Source: Nitrospira sp. (lineage in GTDB: Bacteria; Nitrospirota; Nitrospiria; Nitrospirales; Nitrospiraceae). Taken from it: 64,000 nt of DNA. Below are positions 16,869 to 24,216 of this stretch, piece by piece. Positions within the stretch are counted from its first letter, which is position 1. Every line of letters begins with the position of its first letter. The stretch covers positions 2,151,477 to 2,215,476 of the forward strand of contig CP092079.1 of the NCBI GenBank assembly GCA_022226955.1, in the 5' to 3' direction. The translations under genes and the position numbers were made by a program. A model generated the notes under the pieces. The model worked only from the letters and a program-made list of their open reading frames with translations, ran no database searches and had not been told where the DNA came from.

Positions 16869-18187
16869 GCGACGGATCCTGAATGAGTGCCGGTGGGTGT
16901 CGAGCCGGTCGATGCGGGAGTCCGGTCCGGTCCGAACAGGGTGATCGGAGCGATGCCCAGCGCGAGCAGCGTCACAACGACGATCACCAGCGAGACCAGC
17001 TCGGTTTGGAGCACATCGGCATACCGCAAGTCCGTGCGCCGCGTTCCGAACAGGAGTCCCTGCACCAGGTCGAGGATATACCAGGAGGACGCGAGCCAGG
17101 CGCAGATCAGCACGACGATGCCGGCGGAAAAAGCGGCGGACGAGGACAGCAGCAATCCCACAAACCCCGCGAAGACGCCGAACGGCGGCAGGCCCATGGC
17201 CGCCAGCGCCAGCAGCGAAAGCAGCACGGCATATTGCGGCATCGTGGACGCGAGCCCGCTGATGGCTTGCGGGTCCACATCGTCTCCGTAGCGCGTGCGG
17301 ACAATTTGCCAGGCCAGCAGCAGTCCGCACATGACCAGTCCCATGGCTCCCACAAACAAGGCGGCGCGCGGAGTGGCCGAGCGCGTGGTGGCCACACACC
17401 ACCAGAGCATCGAAAAGAACGAGAGGCTGCTGTAGGCCAGCAGGAGCCGCACGCGCGATTGCGCCAGCGCCTTGACCGCGCCATAGACGGCCCCGGCCAG
17501 GGCGAGCCATCCGACCATCTCGGCCACGGCATCCGGCAATGTAGCGGCCAGCGGGGCGAGACTGTGGAGACCGAGCGCCGGAAAGAGCAGCACCATGAAC
17601 GACGGCAAATTGCCGGGCAACCGGGTCAGTGCCGTGAGATGGCCATCGTGAAAAGGCACCAAGGGCAAAAGAATGGCGCAGACCAGCAAGGCTGCCATGG
17701 ACGAGAGCGGCGGAGCGGCCACGAGGGTAAGGATCAGGCCCAGCGCGCCGAGCGTATAGGCTCCTAGGCCCCACCAGGAAATGGGCCAGAGCGGCGTGTG
17801 GTGCCGATAGAGCAGGACGATGACGAGACCGTGGATCGCCATGAGGAACAGCGTGCCGATGACGGGCTGGCTCGTGAGCGCCCCGAGTCCCAGGCCGAGG
17901 AAGATCAGAGTCAACACCCAAGAAGCGCGATGGTCCTGATGATGCGGCTGGCCGAGCAGAGACACTCCAGCAGCCAGGGGAAGCAAGAAAGGCAACAGCA
18001 GGCCCTCGGGCGGGGCTGCCAGATAACCGGCGAATCCGAAACCCGCCAAGGAAGCGAGGCTCACGGCACAGACCGCGATCGACCAGGTCATAAGCCGGTG
18101 GGGATGGGTCCACAGGGTGGGACTCAACGCGGCGCCCAGCAAGGGGACGCCCGCTACGAGCCAGGGGATCAAGGCAACGTCGATCAT
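16856..18187 (-). CDS. NuoM/NuoN-like proton-conducting membrane subunit of the DAB cluster
   Basis: The 443-residue protein is almost wholly hydrophobic, with about 12-14 membrane segments, and resembles the antiporter-like subunits of complex I and Mrp. Helpful segments are LLVCAILLPLVPFHDGHLTA and LALAGAVYGAVKALAQSRVR, which correspond to the lysine-bearing helices of NuoM/N, and MGLPPFGVFAGFVGLL near residue 335. The start at 18187 overlaps the upstream dabB stop as ATGA, and its own 3' end overlaps dabA, so it is translationally coupled on both sides. A third Nuo-type subunit is extra to the minimal two-gene DAB system. It probably forms part of the ion channel; the ion is unknown. Confidence 0.85.
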   Translation of the reverse strand: MIDVALIPWLVAGVPLLGAALSPTLWTHPHRLMTWSIAVCAVSLASLAGFGFAGYLAAPPEGLLLPFLLPLAAGVSLLGQPHHQDHRASWVLTLIFLGLGLGALTSQPVIGTLFLMAIHGLVIVLLYRHHTPLWPISWWGLGAYTLGALGLILTLVAAPPLSSMAALLVCAILLPLVPFHDGHLTALTRLPGNLPSFMVLLFPALGLHSLAPLAATLPDAVAEMVGWLALAGAVYGAVKALAQSRVRLLLAYSSLSFFSMLWWCVATTRSATPRAALFVGAMGLVMCGLLLAWQIVRTRYGDDVDPQAISGLASTMPQYAVLLSLLALAAMGLPPFGVFAGFVGLLLSSSAAFSAGIVVLICAWLASSWYILDLVQGLLFGTRRTDLRYADVLQTELVSLVIVVVTLLALGIAPITLFGPDRTPASTGSTPTGTHSGSVAWNK

Positions 18188-19896
18188 TGGGACCACCCGC
18201 GTTCACGTTTGTCGAAGCGATGGATGACCTGCATGGCGGTTTTGCCGAAGTACTGATAGAGCTCGTCGGCATACAACCGGTTCATGAACAGGACATACAA
18301 TCCGTTTCGGCCACCCTCGACCCAGCGCGAGATCCATCTCGGCATCCGGACGATCCGTCCGTGGGCGCGCATGTAGAGATAGCACCAGCTGAGGACGGTC
18401 ATGATCGTCGCCAGCAGGACGATCGCGTCGAAGAGCCGGTCGGGCAGGTCGGCGGCTTTGAAATAGGCGGCGACCTCGGCCGGATTGGGATAGAGAAATG
18501 CGGTGAAGGATTCGACGGCGAATAAATAGACGAAGACCACGAACAGCAGCGTCACCAGCATCGCGGAGGACACCTTCCAGGAGGCAATGGCGCGCAACCG
18601 CGTGAGCGTCAAAATGGCTTGTGAGGACGTGAGCCAGATAAAGAAGAGAAAGATGACCGTGCCTTGCGATTCCAGCAGCGGGATGCGCAGGACGCCGTGG
18701 GTGACCAATAAAATCACCAGGGGAATCGCGAGCGTGGTCGCAAATCCGGTCGACCAGGTGAGCGGGGAGAAGTTTTCTTCTTCTTCGTGCTGGTCGATAT
18801 GAGGGAAGTGGGGTTCCTGCCGAGCCTTGTGAATCACGTTGCCGCAATTCAGGAAGACGGTGCCTTTGAAGAGTCCGTGGGCGATCAAGTGAAACACGGC
18901 CAATGAAAAGGCGCCCAGACCGCATTCCATAATCATGTAGCCCATCTGGCCGATGGTCGAGAACCCGAGTGTTTTCTTGATGTCGTTCTGCGCCAGCATC
19001 ATCGTGGCGCCAAGAATCGCAGTCAGGGTGCCCACGACGAAGGCGACGTGCAGCGTCGTCGAGCTGAGTCCGAAGAGCGGCGCCAGCCGGTTGATCAGGA
19101 AGCCGCCGGCATTGATGATCCCGGCATGGAGCAGGGCATGCACGGGCGTCGGCGCATAGAGCGACCCAGGCAGCCACAGATGCAGTGGGAACTGGGCGGA
19201 TTTTCCCATGGCTCCGACGAAAATGAGCAGCGTGACGGCGGTCGCGGCGCTGATGTCCAACCCGGGCCAGAGCGAGAGGACGATTCGTTTCTCGGCGGCC
19301 CGCGCAAAGAGCTCCTGGAATTCGAGCGTGCCGTAGAAGTGATAAGCGAGCACGATGCCGGCCAGGAACGCCGCATCGGCCGCGCGGAGCAGGGCAAAGG
19401 TTTTGAACGCCCCCTTGAGGGTCGCCGCATGGCTGTGGTTGTGCGCGAGGAGATACAGGAGATAGCTGAGAATCTGCCAGAACAAGAACAGCATCATGAG
19501 ATTGGCGCTGGAGACCATGCAGATCAGCACGAAATCCGTAAAGCAAATCAGGGCCAGGTACCGGCGCATATGCCGGTCTTGATGCATGTATCCGGTTGAA
19601 TAGACATAGATCACCGTGCTCACGCCCGTAATGAGCGTCATCATGATCGCGCTGAGCCGGTCGATAAAGAAGCCGATGGGAAATGTGAGCGAGGCGATGG
19701 ACGCGGGATCGTAGAAGCGGAGCATGAGCGGCCCCTGCGTGGCGACGACATAGAGCGTGGCGATGGAACCGCAGAAGGCTCCGGCGATCGGATAGGCGGC
19801 CAGCTTCACGCGCAAGTCTCGTGTGTCGTCGGGACCGATCGTCACGATCAGCGCAGCAAGGAGCAGCAGGAGTGGGACGATCAGCACCAGCGACAA
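18184..19896 (-). CDS. dabB: DabB/MpsA-type NuoL-like membrane subunit, second paralogue
   Basis: This 570-residue NuoL-like protein should form the ion-conducting membrane partner of DabA. The core antiporter signature is clear: GAMGKSAQFPLHLWLPGSLY, then APTPVHALLHAGIINAGGFL, and IKKTLGFSTIGQMGYMIMEC. The conserved lysine of helix 7 is present in GKSAQ. The helix 5 segment reads LFLFWQILSYLLYLL, where complex I NuoL has a Glu after FW. A TTG at 19896 with TGAGGTCTTC upstream is the likely start. It is closely similar over its whole length to the dabB paralogue at 20103-21803, so a tandem duplication is evident. The gene is followed by ATGA coupling to the NuoM-like gene. A promoter copy lies upstream at 20000-20026. 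Confidence 0.9.
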   Translation of the reverse strand: MSLVLIVPLLLLLAALIVTIGPDDTRDLRVKLAAYPIAGAFCGSIATLYVVATQGPLMLRFYDPASIASLTFPIGFFIDRLSAIMMTLITGVSTVIYVYSTGYMHQDRHMRRYLALICFTDFVLICMVSSANLMMLFLFWQILSYLLYLLAHNHSHAATLKGAFKTFALLRAADAAFLAGIVLAYHFYGTLEFQELFARAAEKRIVLSLWPGLDISAATAVTLLIFVGAMGKSAQFPLHLWLPGSLYAPTPVHALLHAGIINAGGFLINRLAPLFGLSSTTLHVAFVVGTLTAILGATMMLAQNDIKKTLGFSTIGQMGYMIMECGLGAFSLAVFHLIAHGLFKGTVFLNCGNVIHKARQEPHFPHIDQHEEEENFSPLTWSTGFATTLAIPLVILLVTHGVLRIPLLESQGTVIFLFFIWLTSSQAILTLTRLRAIASWKVSSAMLVTLLFVVFVYLFAVESFTAFLYPNPAEVAAYFKAADLPDRLFDAIVLLATIMTVLSWCYLYMRAHGRIVRMPRWISRWVEGGRNGLYVLFMNRLYADELYQYFGKTAMQVIHRFDKRERGWSQ

Positions 19897-19946
19897 GAAG
19901 ACCTCAATAATTATGGACCGTTAAGGAGCCGGTTCATCCTATTTCC

Positions 19947-20096
19947 GACCCCGCCGCCTGGCGGCCGAGGACGAAAGAACGGTCCTCCGGGGCTCATCAA
20001 TAGTACGTTGCCTAGACCCTCGTCAAGCATCGCACCGGCCGAACCCTGCCGGTGCGTTCGGAGCCAGGAAGGCCTCGCTGCCGAACCGGCGGGGTC
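19947..20096. repeat. Nested inverted repeats between the two dabB paralogues
   Basis: GACCCCGCCG at 19947-19956 pairs with CGGCGGGGTC at 20087-20096. Inside this arm pair, GCACCGGC at 20032-20039 pairs with GCCGGTGC at 20048-20055 across an eight-base loop. The inner hairpin follows the first dabB stop by about 50 bases and could terminate or attenuate that transcript; there is no strong T-run on either side. The outer arms enclose the second dabB promoter. Confidence 0.45.
20000..20026 (-). promoter_or_regulatory. Predicted promoter of the second dabB operon
   Basis: On the minus strand, TTGACG (20021-20026) and TACTAT (20000-20005) are separated by 15 bases. The same pair, with the same 15-base gap and the same flanking GCTTGACGA and TATTGATG, occurs upstream of the first dabB gene (22016-22042). 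Conservation between the two copies is the main support, since 15 bases is short for a sigma-70 spacer. Confidence 0.45.
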
Positions 20097-20102
20097 GAAA
20101 CG

Positions 20103-21803
20103 CTACCCTTGCATGCCTTTGTCCAGGCGATGGGCCACACGCATGATGGCCCGGCCGAATCGGTGATACAGCTCATCGATAAAGAGCTGATTCATAAACA
20201 GGACATATCCGTAAACCCGGATGCGCTCGATCCACTGCGAGACCCATGGCGGCAGCCACACCGTCCGGCCGTGGGCGCGCATGTAGAGATAGCACCAGCT
20301 CAGGATCGTCATCGTCGTGGCCAGCAGGATCATCAGGTCGAAGAGCCGGCTGGGGAGGGCGGCCGCTTTGAAATAGGCGGCGACTTCGGCTGGATTGGGG
20401 TAGAGAAACGCGGTGAACGATTCGACGGCGAAGAGATACATGAAGACCACGAACAGCAACGTCACGAGCATGGCCGCCGACACTTCCCACGAGGGCACGG
20501 CGCGCAGGCGGGTGAGTGTCAGGATCGCTTGCGACGAGGTGATCCAGATAAAGAAGAGAAAGATGACTGTGCCCTGCGATTCGAGCAGCGGGATATGCAG
20601 AACTCCGTGGGTCACCAGCAAAATGACCAGGGGAATCAGCAGTGTCGTAAAAAACCCGGTCGTCCAGGTCAGCGGGGAGAAGGTTGCTTCTTCCTCCTGG
20701 TGGTCCGCATGGGGCATGTGCGCTTCCTGCCGAGCCTTGTGGATGACATTGCCGCTGTTCAGGAACACCGTCGCTTTGAAGAGCCCGTGGGCGATCAAGT
20801 GGAAGGCGGCTAATGAAAAGGCGCCCAGGCCGCACTCCATGACCATATAGCCCATCTGGCCGATAGTCGAGAAGCCAAGGGTCTTCTTGATGTCGTTCTG
20901 GACCAGCATCATCGTGGCGCCCAGGATCGCGGTGACAGTGCCCACGACGAAGGCGACATGCAGCGTTGTCGAACTGAGTCCGAAAAGCGGCGCCAGCCGG
21001 TTGATGAGGAAGCCGCCCGCGTTGATGATCCCGGCATGAAGCAGCGCTGTCGCCGGCGTCGGCGCATACAGATACCAGGACAGCCAGATATGGAGAGGAA
21101 ACTGCGCGGATTTGCTCATGCCGCCGATCAATAGAAGCAGCGTCACGGCTGTGGCGCCGCTCAGTTCGACTCCAGGCAGAAGAGAGAGCACCGCGTCGGA
21201 TTCGGCGGCTTTGGCGAACAGCGCCGGAAATTCCAGGGTTCCATAGAGCGCGTAGGCCAGGACGATTCCCGCCAGAAAGGCCGCGTCTCCGACGCGCAAC
21301 AGGGTAAATGTTTTGAAGGCTCCTTCGAGCGTTCCCTGGTGCGTGTGGTTATGAGCCAGGAGATACAGGAGGTAGCTCAACAGCTGCCAGAAGAGGAACA
21401 GCATCATGAGATTGGCGCTGGAGACCATGCAGAGCAGGACGAACATCGCCAGGCCGATGAGGGCGAGATATCTCGGTTCGTGGGGGTCCTGGTACATGTA
21501 GTCGATGGAATAGGTATAGATGACCGTTCCGACCCCTGAGATCAGCACCATCATGACCGCGCTGAGCCGGTCGATATAGAACCCAATTGGAAACGTGAGC
21601 GAGGCGATGGAGGCGGGATCGTAGAAGCGAATGCTGATCGGCCCCTGTGTGGCGACAATATAGAGAGTGGCGATCGCGCCGCAGAACGTGGCCCCGATCG
21701 GGACGACGGCGAATTGCGCGCGCGCCCGCCTCGAGCGGTCGTCGCCGAAGGCCGCGATCAGCGCCGTTAGCAGCGGCAGCAGAGGAAGTAATACGGCGTA
21801 CAT
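20103..21803 (-). CDS. dabB: DabB/MpsA-type NuoL-like membrane subunit, first paralogue
   Basis: The 566-residue protein is the first gene of the DAB cluster. It carries the NuoL-type core GGMSKSAQFPLHIWLSWYLY, then APTPATALLHAGIINAGGFL, and IKKTLGFSTIGQMGYMVMEC, with the conserved helix-7 Lys. As in its paralogue, helix 5 reads LFLFWQLLSYLLYLL with Gln replacing the usual Glu. A short histidine-rich loop (HMPHADHQEEEATFSPLTW) lies near residue 365. The ATG at 21803 has GAGGTG upstream; a GTG two codons earlier has none. The two dabB proteins may form alternative or joint channels with DabA. A separate promoter lies upstream and a hairpin lies downstream, so it may be transcribed independently of the second copy. 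Confidence 0.9.
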   Translation of the reverse strand: MYAVLLPLLPLLTALIAAFGDDRSRRARAQFAVVPIGATFCGAIATLYIVATQGPISIRFYDPASIASLTFPIGFYIDRLSAVMMVLISGVGTVIYTYSIDYMYQDPHEPRYLALIGLAMFVLLCMVSSANLMMLFLFWQLLSYLLYLLAHNHTHQGTLEGAFKTFTLLRVGDAAFLAGIVLAYALYGTLEFPALFAKAAESDAVLSLLPGVELSGATAVTLLLLIGGMSKSAQFPLHIWLSWYLYAPTPATALLHAGIINAGGFLINRLAPLFGLSSTTLHVAFVVGTVTAILGATMMLVQNDIKKTLGFSTIGQMGYMVMECGLGAFSLAAFHLIAHGLFKATVFLNSGNVIHKARQEAHMPHADHQEEEATFSPLTWTTGFFTTLLIPLVILLVTHGVLHIPLLESQGTVIFLFFIWITSSQAILTLTRLRAVPSWEVSAAMLVTLLFVVFMYLFAVESFTAFLYPNPAEVAAYFKAAALPSRLFDLMILLATTMTILSWCYLYMRAHGRTVWLPPWVSQWIERIRVYGYVLFMNQLFIDELYHRFGRAIMRVAHRLDKGMQG

Positions 21804-22015
21804 CGACACCTCATGGCTTCAGAAAGCAAGAAAGCCAACCGGGTTCATCGACGACTTGTCGGCGGACCGCGATTGGCTTGTACTGCATCCGGCCTCTCGA
21901 TTGAGGAGCCGGGCACCCTACGCCGTTGTATTGATCGTGTTTGGCGTGCGGCCTGTCTTTGTCGTGGGCGATCGGGACAGGCAACAGCGCAAGGCGACCG
22001 AATACGGCTCCATCA

Positions 22016-22042
22016 ATAATACGGCGGCCGTCTCATCGTCAA
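22016..22042 (-). promoter_or_regulatory. Predicted promoter of the first dabB gene
   Basis: On the minus strand TTGACG (22037-22042) and TATTAT (22016-22021) lie 15 bases apart. The surrounding GCTTGACGA and TATTGATGGAGCC are repeated at the second dabB promoter, and the following leader also shares GGAGCCGG-type sequence with it. This lies in the 401-base gap (21804-22204) between dabB and the divergent MpsC gene; I saw no other gene there. Confidence 0.45.
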
Positions 22043-22204
22043 GCGCTCACGAAGTGGATGAGTCCTTTCCGCGAACGCCGGATGACCCGAAAGGCCTACG
22101 AAGGGCCGGTGAGAAAGGCCATCCGGCATGTTTCCGCTTGTTCGCCCTGAGAGCCCATCCTATAATCCCGGGCGGCAGCCATGTATTGCAGGGGACGGAC
22201 AGGC

Positions 22205-22549
22205 ATGGAAAATTCCATCCGCAACGCCATCATCAAATTCGAACAAGAGTTCATGGGCCGCGGGCCGGACGAAGTCAAAGCCTTCGTGGTGCGGGATCTT
22301 GTCGTGGTTCGCTTGAAGGGGGTCCTGACACCGGCGGAACGGCAGCTCGCCAAAACCGCAGACGGGGTCGAAATGGTCAAACGGCTCAGGCAGGCGTTGA
22401 TCGCGCAAGGCCGGGAGAAGCTCTGCGAGCAGGTGAGCGCCATCACCGGCGCCAAGATTCTCACGGTCTTTACCGATATCGATGCGCAGCTGGGGGAAAA
22501 AGTCTTCGTGTTCACGATGGATCGGGAGATCCAGCCGGGCAATCGATAG
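22205..22549 (+). CDS. MpsC-type DUF2294 protein
   Basis: This 114-residue protein matches the DUF2294 pattern: an N-terminal helix NAIIKFEQEFMGRGPDEVKA, the strand VRDLVVVRLKGVLTPAERQL, and the C-terminal part ITGAKILTVFTDIDAQLGEK with VFVFTMDREI. In Staphylococcus the related MpsC is encoded with MpsA (NuoL-like) and MpsB (DabA-like) in a cation or bicarbonate uptake system. Here it lies divergently next to the dabB genes, so a shared function or regulation is likely. The start at 22205 (MENSIRNAI) is preferred; an earlier codon at 22181 adds eight poorly protein-like residues. It is probably cytoplasmic. Its biochemical function is unknown. Confidence 0.75.
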   Translation: MENSIRNAIIKFEQEFMGRGPDEVKAFVVRDLVVVRLKGVLTPAERQLAKTADGVEMVKRLRQALIAQGREKLCEQVSAITGAKILTVFTDIDAQLGEKVFVFTMDREIQPGNR

Positions 22550-22590
22550 CCCGCCGCCCCGCCACTTGAAAACGGTCCGGTGCCCCTGCC

Positions 22591-24078
22591 ATGCTCCAGA
22601 GCATGGCCGGACGATCTCTTGAATCGCTCTCCTTCGACAACACCTACGCCCGCTTGCCGGCATCGTTCCATGCCAAGCAGGATCCGACACCGTTCTCCAG
22701 GCCTCCCTCTCTCATCAGCTTCAATCGCGCGGCAGCGGAACTGATCGACCTGGATCCGGCGGAAGCGGCGCGTCCGGAGTTCGCGGGGGTGTTCGGCGGG
22801 AGCCTGTTGGTGCCGGGGATGGAGCCGCTGGCCATGCTCTATTCCGGCCATCAATTCGGCACGTATGTCCCGCAGCTCGGCGATGGCCGCGCGATCCTCT
22901 TGGGCGAAGTACGGAACGACCGGGGCGGGAAATGGGACCTGCAACTCAAGGGCGCGGGCATGACACCCTTTTCACGGGACGGCGACGGGCGGGCCGTCTT
23001 GCGCTCGACGATCCGCGAATATCTCTGCAGCGAAGCCATGCATGGCCTGGGCATTCCCACGACCAGAGCGCTCTGCATCGTCGGCAGCGAGCACCCAGTC
23101 TATCGCGAACAGGTTGAAACCGGCGCAATCGTCACGCGCCTGGCGCCGTCGCATGTCCGGTTCGGCTCGTTCGAAGTCTTCTACTATCGCAAGCAGCATG
23201 AGCAGCTGAAAGTGCTGGCCGACTATGTGATCGCCCAGCACTATCCGCATCTGGCCGGCGACTCCGACAAGTATGGACGATTCTTTACGGAGGTGGTCGA
23301 GCGTACAGCCACGCTGATCGCCCAATGGCAGGCCGTCGGCTGGGCCCATGGCGTGATGAATACCGATAACATGTCGATTCTCGGGATCACGCTCGACTAC
23401 GGCCCCTTCGGTTTCATCGACGACTACGATCCCGGCTTCATCTGCAACCATTCCGATTACAACGGCCGCTATGCGTTCAATCAACAGCCCTATATTGGAT
23501 TGTGGAATTTGAGTTGTCTCGCGCAGGCGCTGCTCCCATTGGCTGAGAAGGACGCGCTGAAAGCTGCCTTGGATCGTTACACGCCGCTCTGCGAGCGGCG
23601 GTATATGGAACTGATGCAGGCCAAGGCTGGATTGATCGAAGAGCGCGAGGAGGATGCGGCATTGATTCAAGACTTGCTTGGCCTCATGCAGCAGAGCCAC
23701 GCCGATTACACGAACGGCTTCCGAACGCTGGGGGCCTTTTCATCGGCGGAGGGTTCGCTCAACGAACCGCTCCGCGATGGCTTTCTCGATCGCGCCGCGT
23801 TCGATGCCTGGGCCCAGCGGTATGCCGCGCGGTTGCGTGGAGAACGAAGCCGCGATGAGGAACGGCGTTCACGCATGAACCGGGTCAACCCCAAATACAT
23901 CTTGCGCAATTATTTGGCCCAGACCGCTATCGAGAAGGCGCAACAGAAGGACTATTCGGAAATCGATCGCTTACTGGCACTGGTGCAAGATCCTTACAGC
24001 GAACAGCCGGGTATGGAGGCCTATGCCGCCGCGCCTCCCAACTGGGGCAAGCATGTGTCGGTGAGTTGTTCGTCCTGA
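22591..24078 (+). CDS. selO: Protein adenylyltransferase SelO (YdiU/UPF0061)
   Basis: SelO is a pseudokinase-fold enzyme that attaches AMP to Ser, Thr or Tyr of proteins, with a role in oxidative-stress responses. The 495-residue length is normal. Family signatures are visible: YSGHQFGTYVPQLGDGRAIL, then DLQLKGAGMTPFSRDGDGRA, then SEAMHGLGIPTTRALCIV, and HGVMNTDNMSILGITLDYGP with FIDDYDPGF, which hold the metal- and nucleotide-binding residues. The C-terminus ends VSVSCSS, retaining Cys at the position that is Cys or selenocysteine in the family. Translation could start at 22591 or at an ATG four codons later (22603); no strong ribosome site distinguishes them. No operon partner is apparent. 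Confidence 0.95.
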   Translation: MLQSMAGRSLESLSFDNTYARLPASFHAKQDPTPFSRPPSLISFNRAAAELIDLDPAEAARPEFAGVFGGSLLVPGMEPLAMLYSGHQFGTYVPQLGDGRAILLGEVRNDRGGKWDLQLKGAGMTPFSRDGDGRAVLRSTIREYLCSEAMHGLGIPTTRALCIVGSEHPVYREQVETGAIVTRLAPSHVRFGSFEVFYYRKQHEQLKVLADYVIAQHYPHLAGDSDKYGRFFTEVVERTATLIAQWQAVGWAHGVMNTDNMSILGITLDYGPFGFIDDYDPGFICNHSDYNGRYAFNQQPYIGLWNLSCLAQALLPLAEKDALKAALDRYTPLCERRYMELMQAKAGLIEEREEDAALIQDLLGLMQQSHADYTNGFRTLGAFSSAEGSLNEPLRDGFLDRAAFDAWAQRYAARLRGERSRDEERRSRMNRVNPKYILRNYLAQTAIEKAQQKDYSEIDRLLALVQDPYSEQPGMEAYAAAPPNWGKHVSVSCSS

Positions 24079-24216
24079 CAGGAATTTCTTTCGGAGCACT
24101 CTTTATGCTCTGGCTGAAGAGTTGTGTTCAACAGAGAGAGCCCGGCTCACGAGACCGTTGGTTCTCGTGGGTAATCAAGCAGCGAGGGGAAAGAGGCAAG
24201 GGCAAGGTGAAAGAGC

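Noticed and set aside
16869..18272. In-frame upstream extension of dabA, giving a 1536-residue frame
   Set aside because: The extension is Arg/Pro/His-rich, unlike DabA, and overlaps the clear NuoM-like membrane protein on the same strand. The protein-like part begins at the ATG at 16868.
24148..24169. Hairpin CACGAGA/TCTCGTG before the sugar-dehydrogenase gene, considered as a terminator
   Set aside because: No T-run follows on either strand, so it was not listed as a terminator.
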